Positions 27,800 to 36,824 of a stretch of DNA of 64,000 bases are shown piece after piece. The position numbers and the translations under genes are program-made. Position 1 is the stretch's first letter, and every line of letters starts with the position of its first letter. Below the pieces are notes generated by a model. It saw nothing but the letters and a program-made list of their open reading frames with translations. It had not been told where the DNA came from and made no database searches. This stretch comes from Pseudomonas beijingensis (GTDB lineage Bacteria; Pseudomonadota; Gammaproteobacteria; Pseudomonadales; Pseudomonadaceae). The stretch lies in assembly GCF_030687295.1 (NCBI RefSeq), contig NZ_CP117425.1, positions 3,290,001 to 3,354,000 of the forward strand, in the 5' to 3' direction.

Positions 27800-28747
27800 T
27801 CAGCCCGCTTTGGCCGGGCCGGCGGGGGCGTTTCCGGCCACGGGGGTGGGGGCGCTTTTCATCAGGGTATCCAAGGCCTGCCGGTAGTGCTTGCCTGCCA
27901 GGCTCATGCTGTTGTTATGCGTCGCCCCGGGCACCAGCAGCAGGCGCTTGGGTTCCCGGGCGGCGTTGAACAGTTGCTCGCTGAAGCGTGGCGGCACGTA
28001 GCGGTCGGCGGCGCCATGGACAATCAGCAGCGGCATGTTGATCTCGCCGATCTTGTCGATGGAGTCGAACTTCTGCGACAGCAACCAGCGCACTGGCAGG
28101 GATGTATTCGCCATCGCGGTGGCGACATCGCCCAGGGAGGTGAACGTGGATTCGATCACCAGGCCTCGGACCTGGGCTTTGCCATCCTTCGCCGCCTGCT
28201 GACCGAGCTGCGCAGCGAGGTCCACCGCGACGGCGCCGCCCAGGGAATGACCATAGATCAGCCGCAGGCTTGGGTCCGGTTGCAGCACTTCGAGACGCTC
28301 CCAGGCGATGCGCGCATCTTCATAGACGCTGGCTTCCGAGGGCAGATCCCCATGACTTTTGCCAAAGCCCCGGTAATCGATGGCCAGTACCGAATAGCCC
28401 AGCGCCCGCAGTTGCTGGATACGAAACAATTGGCCGGTCAAATTCCAGCGCACACCGTGCAAATACAGGATGGCCGGCGCGTTCTTGCGTTCGGCCGGCC
28501 ACCACCAGCCGTGGATATTTTCCCCGGCCTTGAAGCTGTTTGGCTTGAGGTCGAACTCCCGCACACTGCTGGGCAGCCCACTGAACCAGCTCGCTGTCCC
28601 CGGCTCGATGCGAAAGACCAGTTCCCGCTCTTTATGCTGCAACACGGCGCAGCCCACTGGCAGGCCGACGACCAATGCGCTCATGCACAGCCAGGCCAAC
28701 CAGCGGCGTTTCAGGCCAGAAAACAAGAGTGAAGCCATCGATGCCAT
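27800..28747 (-). CDS. alpha/beta hydrolase, membrane-anchored
   Basis: A 315-residue serine hydrolase of the BAAT/YfhR-like group. One hydrophobic segment near residues 15-35 (LAWLCMSALVVGLPVGCAVL) anchors or exports it; the LPVGC end is only a poor lipobox. The nucleophile elbow is YGHSLGGA, the acid is in VHGAADRYVPP and the His in GATHNNSM, so the triad is complete. The core ILYLHGVRWN forms the oxyanion strand. The C-terminal tail is Ala/Pro-rich. Two in-frame ATGs (28747 and 28738) are possible starts. It follows the chbG remnant at the end of the exopolysaccharide locus, but belonging to it is not shown. Confidence 0.82.
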   Translation of the reverse strand: MASMASLLFSGLKRRWLAWLCMSALVVGLPVGCAVLQHKERELVFRIEPGTASWFSGLPSSVREFDLKPNSFKAGENIHGWWWPAERKNAPAILYLHGVRWNLTGQLFRIQQLRALGYSVLAIDYRGFGKSHGDLPSEASVYEDARIAWERLEVLQPDPSLRLIYGHSLGGAVAVDLAAQLGQQAAKDGKAQVRGLVIESTFTSLGDVATAMANTSLPVRWLLSQKFDSIDKIGEINMPLLIVHGAADRYVPPRFSEQLFNAAREPKRLLLVPGATHNNSMSLAGKHYRQALDTLMKSAPTPVAGNAPAGPAKAG

Positions 28748-28794
28748 TCGCTACTCGAAACCGAAGATGCCTTGTAGCAGATTCCTCCACCGTT

Positions 28795-28840
28795 TTGCGA
28801 CTGTTGCGCAGCCGAGCGGGCGCAAGCTCCCTCGCCACAA
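28795..28840. repeat. REP-like half-unit at the broken end of chbG
   Basis: The minus strand reads TTGTGGCGAGGGAGCTTGCG followed by CCCGCTCGGCTGCGCAAC, typical of the GGCGAGGGAGC REP family also seen at 55747. It directly follows the last codons with ChbG similarity. Confidence 0.6.
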
Positions 28841-28842
28841 AC

Positions 28843-29379
28843 AACCTCCTGCGTCCCCGTCAATGCGCATCCCCATGGTTCGGTCATGCGCGACCTTGGG
28901 CACGCCCGCCAGGCGCATGGGCACACCTTGCCGGGCGGCGAAGCGGTCCACCAGTTCGCCGATGGGCCAGATGTTATGCACATGTTGATGGGCGTCGAGG
29001 TGGCTGGGACGCAGGCCGCGGTCCAGTCAGTGTTGCCATTGCGCCTGCAGTTCGTCCTTAACCGCCGCCAAGTCCTTTGAGCCCAGGCGCAGGCAATAGC
29101 GCGACAGGTTCAGGTCGAACTGGCCATTGGCATCGCAAAAAACCGGGCGCGATGCGATCACCTGGCCCAGCGGCGGGCCATAGCTGAGACTGAAGTGCAA
29201 CCAACGTGGCCATTGAGCAGCGGTTGCCGGGCCAGTTCACAGGCTGGCTCGAAACCCGGCATGTTGGCCATGGCCGTGGCGGAACTGATCACGCCGGTCT
29301 CGAAGGCCCGCAGGATCAGTGCGTTATCGCTGAGGCTGAGTCCGAAGTCGTCAGCGTTGACGGTCACTTGACGAGGCAT
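28843..29379 (-). pseudogene. ChbG/HpnK-type carbohydrate deacetylase, degenerate
   Basis: A remnant of a YdjC-fold deacetylase, a family that removes acetyl groups from oligosaccharides. The N terminus is intact (MPRQVTVNADDFGLSLSDNA with the metal Asp). After NGHVG a one-base loss near 29205 shifts frame; the other frame continues LHFSLSYGPPLGQV. Further on, a TGA at about 29028-29030 interrupts QWQH-LDRG. The metal histidines in SHLDAHQHVHNIWP survive. Similarity ends near RIDGDAGG where a REP-like sequence begins, so about a third of the protein is missing. Its start overlaps the end of the upstream GNAT gene, suggesting it was once the last gene of the polysaccharide operon. Confidence 0.82.
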
Positions 29380-30526
29380 TCGTATTCTCCTGGTTCTTTG
29401 GGGAGGACGATGCCGTCGTCGCGGTCGGTTTGGTCCGGCGTTTGCCAAGCCATGGCTTCAAGCTTTTCCAGAGCCTCAAGGCAAATCCCAGGAACAAGCC
29501 ACCGGGCTGCCATGAATAAAAACTCCAGCGCCAGTGTTCCAGTTGGCCCGTCATGCGTTCGTGTAATTGATGGCTGGAGTTCTCCAGGCTGACCCGTGAT
29601 GCATCGATCCAGCGCCAGTTCTCGTCCAGCCCCCAGTGAATCCACTCTTCGAGCAGTACCCGGCCGCTGCCCAGGTCGGCATGCTGTGGCAGGAACGCCA
29701 GGTTGTAGTCATACAGCCGCCCCTGGTCCAGCAGGCCGAGGCGATAGCTGATGCATTCGCCGTTCAGTTCCAACAGCACCACCCGCACCAGGCCTTGGGC
29801 GGCGAGGGCGGTGAAGGCGTGGTTCATCCATTGCTGGCGTCTGGGGTCGGCGAAGATGCCGACACCTTCATCACCTTTCCAGCTAGCAGCCTCGACACTG
29901 GCAAGTGCCCGCAACAGCTGTCCCATGCTGATGGCGTCTGGCGTCACTCGGTGGATTTCGGCACCGCAAGCGGCAATTCGCTTGCGCGCCCGGCGCAATT
30001 TGTAGCGTGGATCGCCGGATATCTCTTGACGGTCACTGTCATCGATCAAGTGCACCGGAACCCGGCAACTGAGCCGCCGTTCCCCGGTTGAACTCAGCGC
30101 CATCCAGGCGCTGAGGACGCTTTGCTCACCGACCGGCTCGATCACTTCATTCAATTGCAGCAACGTGTGAGGCAAGTGCTGACGGATCTGCATCAGCGCC
30201 TGGCCCATGTCTTCGGTGTCCAGGCGCGCCAGCAGGGCGATGCGGTCGGTCATTGGAAAACCCAAGTGATGCAACACCCGGAACCGCAGCCCGCCGATAC
30301 GTTCAAGTCCTGATACCAGGGGCAGGCAAAGGCACAAGGTCTGGTCCTGCCAGCCCAGCAGCACATGCAATTGCTGCTCGGGCAACAGGGCGAATTCCGC
30401 CGCTTGCAGCCAGGCCAGGGTGTTGAACGGTGTTGCGTCGGCCACCTGGGTTCGCAGCTGTTCATAAGCTGGTGCAGGAAAGTCCGCCGCGCCCAGGGAG
30501 CGACACCATTGGAACCGGATCGCCAT
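29351..30526 (-). CDS. GNAT/FemAB-like acyltransferase of the polysaccharide locus
   Basis: A 391-residue cytoplasmic protein with a BioF2-like (Acetyltransf_6) GNAT domain at about 150-320. The KLRRARKRIAACGAEIHRV start and the GECISYRLGLLDQGRLYDYNL core are typical. Members N- or O-acylate sugars or peptides in envelope polysaccharide loci. The N-terminal 140 residues form a second, diverged GNAT-like half. The last 35 residues are basic then Ser/Thr/Asn-rich and look disordered. It starts 5 bases after the stop of the preceding GNAT gene. The likely job is acylation of a precursor sugar of the exopolysaccharide; donor and target are unknown. Confidence 0.78.
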   Translation of the reverse strand: MAIRFQWCRSLGAADFPAPAYEQLRTQVADATPFNTLAWLQAAEFALLPEQQLHVLLGWQDQTLCLCLPLVSGLERIGGLRFRVLHHLGFPMTDRIALLARLDTEDMGQALMQIRQHLPHTLLQLNEVIEPVGEQSVLSAWMALSSTGERRLSCRVPVHLIDDSDRQEISGDPRYKLRRARKRIAACGAEIHRVTPDAISMGQLLRALASVEAASWKGDEGVGIFADPRRQQWMNHAFTALAAQGLVRVVLLELNGECISYRLGLLDQGRLYDYNLAFLPQHADLGSGRVLLEEWIHWGLDENWRWIDASRVSLENSSHQLHERMTGQLEHWRWSFYSWQPGGLFLGFALRLWKSLKPWLGKRRTKPTATTASSSPKNQENTNASSSDRQR

Positions 30527-30531
30527 GGGGA

Positions 30532-31221
30532 TCAGGCCGCCGAAGTCGAGGCAGCCGGCTGCGCCGGTTTACGAAAGGCGTCCAGTGCCGTGCCGGTGTA
30601 AGACGTATTGCGCAAAAAACGCCAATGACCGAGCAAACGGTATATGTGTGTGATCTGCCCGCGCTCTTGGAAGCCCATGCGGATATGCATCTTGATCGCC
30701 TGGATGTTTTGCAAATCGCAGACATCGACCATTGTGTTGCAACCGTGGTCCGCCATGACTTTCCACACTTCCAACTGCATGTCCGCCGAGATACGGGTAC
30801 CCCAGTATTCACGAATCGCCTCGCCGCCGAACTGAAAGTACTCGCCAGGCTTGATCGGGAAGTTGCAGCGATAGAAATGGCGGTCGAAATAGTCCCGTGT
30901 ACTGGCCCAGGCGAAGCCCACGGTGTCGCCCTGATCATCCAGGTACATCAAGCCTGTGTAGCCTTCGGCCGCCAACTCGCGCATGGTTTCGACGCGGTTG
31001 CCGAAGTGCCGGGCAAAAGCATCGGCGTTGCTGACCGTGATGGACTCCAGGCGCATCGGTGGGTAGGGCTTGAGGTTATGGGGGGGGAGCGGGGTCCGTA
31101 TATCATGCTCCAGCCACACCAGTCGGGTGTGGGAAAATACGTAGCGTCTGCATAGCTGTTTTAGGACAGCGCGCAGACCTTTTTTCTGAATGCGATCACG
31201 CAATGTTTGCAGAGCGTTCAT
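30532..31221 (-). CDS. GNAT-family acetyltransferase
   Basis: A 229-residue protein with a C-terminal GNAT fold: GYTGLMYLDDQGDTVGFAWA and the late DLQNIQAIKMHIRMGFQERG, which contains the family's N-x-x-A-x-x-x-x-x-x-GF ending. The N-terminal 60 residues are basic and lack known motifs. The ATG at 31221 has AGGAGGC upstream and overlaps the stop of the glycosidase-like gene by 4 bases, so it is translationally coupled. Probable role is acetylation or other acylation of an amino sugar or of the polymer; this is inferred from position only. Confidence 0.8.
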   Translation of the reverse strand: MNALQTLRDRIQKKGLRAVLKQLCRRYVFSHTRLVWLEHDIRTPLPPHNLKPYPPMRLESITVSNADAFARHFGNRVETMRELAAEGYTGLMYLDDQGDTVGFAWASTRDYFDRHFYRCNFPIKPGEYFQFGGEAIREYWGTRISADMQLEVWKVMADHGCNTMVDVCDLQNIQAIKMHIRMGFQERGQITHIYRLLGHWRFLRNTSYTGTALDAFRKPAQPAASTSAA

Positions 31222-33209
31222 GGTGCCTCCTGACGGGTGGCAGGTTGGGGGGAAAGGGGAGCTGTCCAACTGAGGGCGAACACGGTTTCCCCTGGCAGGA
31301 GAAACCTGACCTGGCCGCCCTTGCAGTCAAACGCAACGTTGTGGCTGCGGTTGTCCGGGCCGAAATACAGCAGGGTCATGGCTGGCTGAGGGCAGGCCGT
31401 GCCGTCGAGGCTGACTTGATGGGCTCGTGTGCTTTTGTTCACGCCCAGCAGATTGCGTTGCTTGCCGGTGGCCATGGCCAGCACATCGACTTCAAACGCG
31501 TCGTTGTCCAGGCGCAGCACCTGGTCGAGCCAGTGCTGTTGAATGAACTGCTGGGCCAGGCCCACGGGCTTGAGCTCGAAGCGCTGATCGTCCAGCACCC
31601 GCACCATGCCTTTGGGATACTCCGGTTCGTCGGCGGCCATGAACCAGTTGAGCATGTCCAGCCAGCCGTCGGCCGAGGCGTTAATGACCACCGACGTCCA
31701 CCAGAGGGCGGCGTAGTGGGTTTCCTGGTCGTAAGGGCTCAGGCTCGAACCGGCGGACATGTTGGTCTGGTCCAACAGCAAGGCTTTGCGCGGCCGACCT
31801 TGGCTGTCCAGTCCCACCAGGTTGGCGGCCTGACGGACACTGTCGCGGTAGACCCGGGTCGCCAGCAGGTCGCGGATCATCCATTCATGCCAGGCCAGGG
31901 CGTCGATCTGGTCGTCGGACGTCGCCAGCAGGCGCCGTGCCCAGTCGATCCCGCGCTTGTCAGCGGCATTTTCAATGAAGGGGCCGTTGGTGAACTGGGA
32001 GCTGGCCGGTATGGCGATGCGGACACCGGCACGTGCGTTGGCGGGATCGGCGCGGACTTGGGCAGCCATGCTCTGGAACAGTTGCTGGAAACTGGCGAAG
32101 TCGGGGTAATTGAGGTTCGGCTCATCGGCAAAACTGAGGTAATGGAGGCCATTGCCGCCCAAAGCACGGGTCGCCGTGAGCCAGGCTTGCAAGCCGCTGT
32201 GACTGGTCCGGTCGTCCTTTAGCTCTACCTGGCGCTGGCTGCGGGCCAACAGGGTGATGTTTTGGCTGATGGCGAAGCGGTCCTGGTACAAGCGTCGGAA
32301 GGCATCTTCATAAGTGCCCCTGGCCGCCGTGATATCGACGAAGCTGTAAAGGGTCGCCGCCTGGGGTTTGAGCGCATCGAGCACGGCGTAGGTGGACGGC
32401 GGCAATAACTCGTAGGGCAGCGCTGTGCCCAGCTTGGGGGTGGTGCCGAGCGCCTCGTCATACAGTTTCAGGTGAGTCTGACCTGGATCTTCGCGCAGTG
32501 GCAGCAGGTGTGCCGGGTCCTGGGCGAACAGGTTGGCGGTGCCGTCCAGCCAGAACGCGGCCTTGCCGTTGCCCAGCAGACGCAAGCGCCAGATTTGTTC
32601 GACGTCAGCTATCGGCAGGGCGACCTGATCGAACTGCCAATAAGCCCGGTATGGCTTGAGGTTCAGTTGCAACTGCTTGCCGTCGCCGACGCGTCGGGCT
32701 TGCAGCGCACGTACGCCGCCGTGAAACTTGCCTGCCAGCACCGCCTGTTCGCCAGCCGCTACCTTGAAATACAGCTCGTCGCCGTCGTGGGTTTCGGCAT
32801 TGAAATGCACCTTTGCCGGGGCAAATAGGGCGCGGGTGCGTGCGTCGTGCTCAACGGTGTAGCGACGGAAGCTGTAGCCGGGGATTTCCAGGCGATAACT
32901 GGCGGCCCCCGGCGGCAGCGGCCACTGCTGTTCGCCGCGGGGCTGATCCGCCTTGACCAGGCGCTCACCCGCCAATCGTCCCTGGCCATCGAGCAGATAC
33001 AGATGTTCGGCATTGGCCTCGGCTTGCCAGGCGGGCACCCAGCGCACGGTGACAGCGTCCTGACGGTCAGTTTGCAGGTACAGGCTGCCGTCACGGATGC
33101 CGGTCCATTGCATGGACGCGCCATGGACCGAGGTTGCCAGCGCGAGAAAACATAGGCACGCGCCGATCTTCCACTGTGGGAGCGAGCCTGCTCGCGAAGA
33201 GGTCTTCAT
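31218..33209 (-). CDS. secreted glycoside-hydrolase-like protein
   Basis: A 663-residue exported protein, no family recognised with certainty. A hydrophobic stretch ACLCFLALATSVHG before ASMQWTG is a signal peptide core. The N-terminal half (about 35-230) is beta-rich. The second half (about 250-560) looks like a TIM barrel with LHYLSFADEPNLNYPDF, close to the NEP acid/base motif of clan GH-A, then ALAWHEWMIRD and the late DMLNWFMAADEP. A small C-terminal beta domain follows. Such enzymes trim or release the polymer in exopolysaccharide loci (PslG is an example). The only ATG giving a signal peptide, 33209, lies in a REP; the original start may be lost. Confidence 0.65.
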   Translation of the reverse strand: MKTSSRAGSLPQWKIGACLCFLALATSVHGASMQWTGIRDGSLYLQTDRQDAVTVRWVPAWQAEANAEHLYLLDGQGRLAGERLVKADQPRGEQQWPLPPGAASYRLEIPGYSFRRYTVEHDARTRALFAPAKVHFNAETHDGDELYFKVAAGEQAVLAGKFHGGVRALQARRVGDGKQLQLNLKPYRAYWQFDQVALPIADVEQIWRLRLLGNGKAAFWLDGTANLFAQDPAHLLPLREDPGQTHLKLYDEALGTTPKLGTALPYELLPPSTYAVLDALKPQAATLYSFVDITAARGTYEDAFRRLYQDRFAISQNITLLARSQRQVELKDDRTSHSGLQAWLTATRALGGNGLHYLSFADEPNLNYPDFASFQQLFQSMAAQVRADPANARAGVRIAIPASSQFTNGPFIENAADKRGIDWARRLLATSDDQIDALAWHEWMIRDLLATRVYRDSVRQAANLVGLDSQGRPRKALLLDQTNMSAGSSLSPYDQETHYAALWWTSVVINASADGWLDMLNWFMAADEPEYPKGMVRVLDDQRFELKPVGLAQQFIQQHWLDQVLRLDNDAFEVDVLAMATGKQRNLLGVNKSTRAHQVSLDGTACPQPAMTLLYFGPDNRSHNVAFDCKGGQVRFLLPGETVFALSWTAPLSPQPATRQEAP

Positions 33210-33264
33210 CCGCAGCATCATCGCCAACTGACCCACCGCCATCACGAGCAAGCTCGCTCCCACA
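33175..33264. repeat. REP inverted pair overlapping the hydrolase start
   Basis: Inverted TGTGGGAGCGAGC arms. On the minus strand the distal arm encodes the residues SRAGSLPQ ahead of the signal peptide core, so the repeat forms the 5' end of the glycosidase-like gene. Confidence 0.85.
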
Positions 33265-33308
33265 GTGGATCTGCGGTGGATGCAGATGCCACGTCCTACA
33301 CCGGACCC

Positions 33309-33334
33309 TGTGGGAGCGAGCTTGCTCGCGATGG
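33309..33334. repeat. REP half-unit
   Basis: A single TGTGGGAGCGAGCTTGCTCG arm between the flippase stop and the REP pair at 33175-33264. Confidence 0.8.
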
Positions 33335-33355
33335 CGGTTTTGCTGACGACGGTGT

Positions 33356-34660
33356 TCACGCGGATTTCCCCAACAGCATCTGACGCATCGGCAGCAAATC
33401 GCTGGGCAGGATGATCAGTGTCCGCCACAACGCCACGCCGCTGAGGCGGCAATACATGACAAGCATGGCCAAGGTGACACCCAAGTAGGCGATCGAGGAC
33501 GCGGCGGCAGCGCCGACGATGCCGTAGCGCGGGATTAAAATCAGGTTCAGCGCCAGGTTCAACAGCGCCCCCCCGCCCATCAGCAGCGAAACGGTGCCGG
33601 GGCGGTTCTTGCCCAGCAGGTCCAGGCGCAGGATGCTCGCATAGCACAACCCGAACACCCCTGGCAGCAGCGCCAGCAGGGCCGGGTACGCCGGTTGATA
33701 GGCGATGCCGAACAGGGTAACGATCAGCCATTCGCCCACCAGTACCATGCCCAGGCAGGCGCCCAGCATGGCCGTGGCGGTCAGGCGCAAGGCCAGCGGG
33801 GTCAGGCGCTTCATGTCGCTGTCCTGCTGCAGCAGGCGTTTCATCAGCGGCGTGGTGACCGCTTCCGGCACGATATGCAGCAGTTCGGCCGCCGCGCTGG
33901 CCATGGCGTAGTGCCCTAGCGCCGTGCTGCCCAACAGCGCGCCGATGAACAGGTAATCCGAGCGCGTCATCAGTTGCTGGAACAAAAGGTCCGGATGACT
34001 GCGGGCACCGTAACGCAACAGTTCGGTCTGGCCGGCGCGATCCCAGCGCAGGGTGACCGCGTGATCGCGACGCAACCACATCCAACCCGCCAGCACCACC
34101 AGACTCAGGCCCGCCAGCCAGCTGATCAGCGCCGCTTCCAGCGCCGTGTCTTTCCACATCCAGAACAGCGCCACGAACAGCAACAGCGGGACCAAAGATT
34201 CCATCAGCCGCAAGGCGTTGAACACGCCGACGCCGCCGGAGGCATTGTGCAGGGTCAGCAGGCCGGTCTTGAGCGCCGCCAGCGGCACGGCCAGCAACAG
34301 CAGCCAGGCCAGCAGTCCCAGTTGCGTGGTGATGTCCAGTTCGGCGCCGAACTCACGCACCAGCGCCACCACCAGCAGCGTCAGCAACCCCGCCAGCAGA
34401 CAGCCGAAGACCAGCACGTGGCTGAGCAACAGGCTCATCGAGCGATGCTGCGCCGCCTGATAACCGACGGCGGAATTCAGGCCCCCACTGGTGGTGGCGC
34501 TGATCAGGTCCGGTAGGGTGCTGAGCAGCGCCAACAGCCCGCGTTCGCTGGGCCCCAGGATCCGTGCCAGCAACACGTTGCGCAGCAGGCGCAGGCCGAT
34601 CATCGCCAGGCTAGTGCCCATGCTCATTACCAAGAGCCTGAGGTAACGTGCACGGTTCAT
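33356..34660 (-). CDS. Wzx-like polysaccharide flippase
   Basis: A 434-residue integral membrane protein with about 12 hydrophobic segments, of the MOP/polysaccharide-transporter superfamily. It would flip the lipid-linked repeat unit across the inner membrane. Features are the start MSMGTSLAMIGLRLLRNVLL, then ARILGPSERGLLALLSTLPD, an XXXG loop typical of Wzx, and paired six-helix halves. The last 15 residues end in LPMRQMLLGKSA. The ATG overlaps the deacetylase stop by 4 bases (ATGA), so it is coupled. Together with the Wzy-like and Wzz-like genes it defines a Wzx/Wzy-type locus. Confidence 0.88.
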   Translation of the reverse strand: MNRARYLRLLVMSMGTSLAMIGLRLLRNVLLARILGPSERGLLALLSTLPDLISATTSGGLNSAVGYQAAQHRSMSLLLSHVLVFGCLLAGLLTLLVVALVREFGAELDITTQLGLLAWLLLLAVPLAALKTGLLTLHNASGGVGVFNALRLMESLVPLLLFVALFWMWKDTALEAALISWLAGLSLVVLAGWMWLRRDHAVTLRWDRAGQTELLRYGARSHPDLLFQQLMTRSDYLFIGALLGSTALGHYAMASAAAELLHIVPEAVTTPLMKRLLQQDSDMKRLTPLALRLTATAMLGACLGMVLVGEWLIVTLFGIAYQPAYPALLALLPGVFGLCYASILRLDLLGKNRPGTVSLLMGGGALLNLALNLILIPRYGIVGAAAASSIAYLGVTLAMLVMYCRLSGVALWRTLIILPSDLLPMRQMLLGKSA

Positions 34661-35673
34661 GAACGGACTCCTCGGCGAATACGCCAGGCCAATAACTCAG
34701 GGTGACAGGCGTTGCGTTGGCTGACGCCGAAACGTGGCAGGTTCAGAGGGTCGCCGTCATGGCGATACAGTCCGGCCTCGGTGCCCAGTGCGAACGAAAA
34801 ACCGTGGGCCGCCACCTGCTCGCGCACACGGGCGTCATTGTCACCGTTGGGGTAGCAATACACTGGCAAGGGTTGGGCACAGCCATTTTCCAACGCGGTC
34901 CAACTGCGGGACAGTTCTTCATGCAGGCGCTGGTCGTCCAGCCCGGTCAGGATCGCGTGGCTGGCGCCATGGGGACCGAAGCGCACCAGTCCGGAATCTT
35001 CGAGCATGCGCACCTGGGACCAGTCCAGGGCTTGGGGTTGGGAACCCTGCGGGCAGGCGTCGGTGAGGTCGCTCAAGGTACGTGGATCGAGGCTCTTGAG
35101 GCTTTGCAGGTAATGCGTCAGCGCCAGGCTGCGGCGCTCGTCGTCGATATCGTCGAGCAGCACCGGCAACGGCCGGCCGGCGTGCTGCAAATGCTCGATC
35201 AACGAGCGCCGCGCCAGCTGCCCATGGCTGCCCCACAAGGTTTCGCCGATGCTCTCCCACCAGAAATGCTGGCGACTGCCGACGAAGTCGGTGGAGAGGA
35301 AAATGCTCGCCGGCATTTGGTACTGGCGCAGCAGAGGAAAGGCGTTCATGGCGTTGTCGCGCCAGCCGTCGTCGAAGGTCAGGGCCACCCGGGGACGGTT
35401 CGGGACGCTTTCAGGGTCGGCCAGCAACAAGGTCATCAACGGCACGCATTCAAAATGTTGCTGCAGCCAGATCAACAAGTGTTCGAACGCTTCGGGCCCC
35501 ACGCACAGCTCGTTGCGATGAGGCAATTCGGCGGCGCGGTCGTTGTTCAGTACCCGGTGCAACATCAGAATGACGCCGGCGCCGCGTAATGCATGGCGAC
35601 CCAGGGACGTGTTCAGGTACAACCAGCCGCCGGTGCGCTTGATGGTGGTCTTGATGTGAGTATTGATCGGCAT
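34657..35673 (-). CDS. polysaccharide deacetylase (NodB family)
   Basis: A 338-residue CE4-type deacetylase, which removes N- or O-acetyl groups from sugar units. The NodB core begins at VALTFDDGWRDN (catalytic and metal Asp pair). Further motifs are ASIFLSTDFVG, the SHAILTGL segment where the metal His lies (HGASHAIL) and YCYPNGDNDA. There is no clear signal peptide, only a weak hydrophobic patch at GAGVILMLHRVL, so it may act in the cytoplasm. The ATG at 35673 was chosen; a GTG three codons earlier directly follows the previous stop. Coupled to the flippase gene by overlap. Confidence 0.86.
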   Translation of the reverse strand: MPINTHIKTTIKRTGGWLYLNTSLGRHALRGAGVILMLHRVLNNDRAAELPHRNELCVGPEAFEHLLIWLQQHFECVPLMTLLLADPESVPNRPRVALTFDDGWRDNAMNAFPLLRQYQMPASIFLSTDFVGSRQHFWWESIGETLWGSHGQLARRSLIEHLQHAGRPLPVLLDDIDDERRSLALTHYLQSLKSLDPRTLSDLTDACPQGSQPQALDWSQVRMLEDSGLVRFGPHGASHAILTGLDDQRLHEELSRSWTALENGCAQPLPVYCYPNGDNDARVREQVAAHGFSFALGTEAGLYRHDGDPLNLPRFGVSQRNACHPELLAWRIRRGVRS

Positions 35674-35682
35674 GTCAGGCAC

Positions 35683-36824
35683 TCATCGAGTCTGATCGGG
35701 GTTCCATTGGTTGTAGCTGTGTCCGCGCACGAACGGCCACAGGCCGGCTACCATGCCGGCCAGGGTCACCAGCACGAACGCGGCGAGGCGAAACGGTCTA
35801 GGCAAGCGATGACGCACATCCAGCAGGCCGGCCACGGCGAAGGCGTAGCCGAGCAGTTGGGCAGACAAGGCCAGGCGGTAGAAGCCATGCTCATTTAGCA
35901 GCCAGAGGTTAGCCACCAGCAGGGGCAGCAACAGCACTGGCGCCAGCCGGCGGATCAGCTTGTGGCTAATCAATGCGATGGCGTATAGGCCATGGCACAG
36001 CGGGTTGAGTAGCTCACGCCGGGCCGCCAGACTGATCAGGCCGCCGACGGTGACGCGCTGGCGGCGGCTGAATTGTCGGCCGGCTTCGTCCACGCCTTGA
36101 TCGAGCACCTTGGCGTCGTCGACGACGTAGACGACGCGTTTGCCAGTGATCGGTGCGCAGGTGTTGATAAAAAAATCGTCGTTGACCATGGCTGGAATCG
36201 GTTGGTACAGCTCGCGACGCAACGCCTGCAGCGCACCATCGCGGCCGAGACCGTGCAACCGACGCGACTTTCCACTCGGCGCAGCCAGGCTTCGTAGTGA
36301 CGGTACAGGCTTTCGCCCACGCTCAGGCCTGAACCCGGGACGGGGATGTTCATATTGCCGACAGTACCGCCGACCCGAGGATCGGAAAATGGCGCCAGCA
36401 GACGCTCAAACGTGCCGTCGAGCCAGTGAACATCAGCATCGGTAAACACCAGGATATCGCCCGTGCAATGACTGACCGCGGCGTTGAGCACGCTGTTCTT
36501 GCCTTGGCGCGGCAGGTCGAGCACCTCGATGCGCGGATCTTCGAAGCTGCGCGCCAGGGCCACGGTCTGATCGGTGGAGCCATCGCTGGCGACAACGATC
36601 TGCAGGCTGGCGGCCTGATAGTCCTGGGCCAGCAGATTGCGCAGTTTGCTCTCGATATTGCGTTGTTCGTTGTGCGCGGCAACGATCACACTGACCCGTT
36701 GCGCAGGCAGAGGCTCAGGCCTGAGCCTGGGAAAAAATGGCCCGGCGAGCGTCAGCAGCAATGGGTAACCCAGGTAGGCGTATACCGGCAGTAACAGGCA
36801 CAACCAGAAAATGAACTCAGCCAC
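35683..36824 (-). pseudogene. family 2 glycosyltransferase, frameshifted
   Basis: A membrane-associated GT2 enzyme broken by one frameshift. The first part (from 36824) has an N-terminal hydrophobic helix and the GT-A core: VSVIVAAHNEQRNIESKL, ASDGSTDQT, the DXD-type DADVHW and GTVGNMNIP. After VESRVGCTVSA the frame is lost near 36241-36247, where one base appears missing. The other frame continues DGALQALRRELYQPIPAMVN, DDFFIN and C-terminal membrane helices to NQWNPDQTR. Restored length would be about 380 residues. The gene overlaps the preceding glycosyltransferase by 8 bases. If the break is real, one sugar of the repeat unit may not be added; an assembly error is equally possible. Confidence 0.85.

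Noticed and set aside
33210..34157. N-terminal extension of the glycosidase-like frame through the REPs and flippase gene
   Set aside because: It reads the flippase in another frame and then REP sequence, so it is not protein-coding in this frame.
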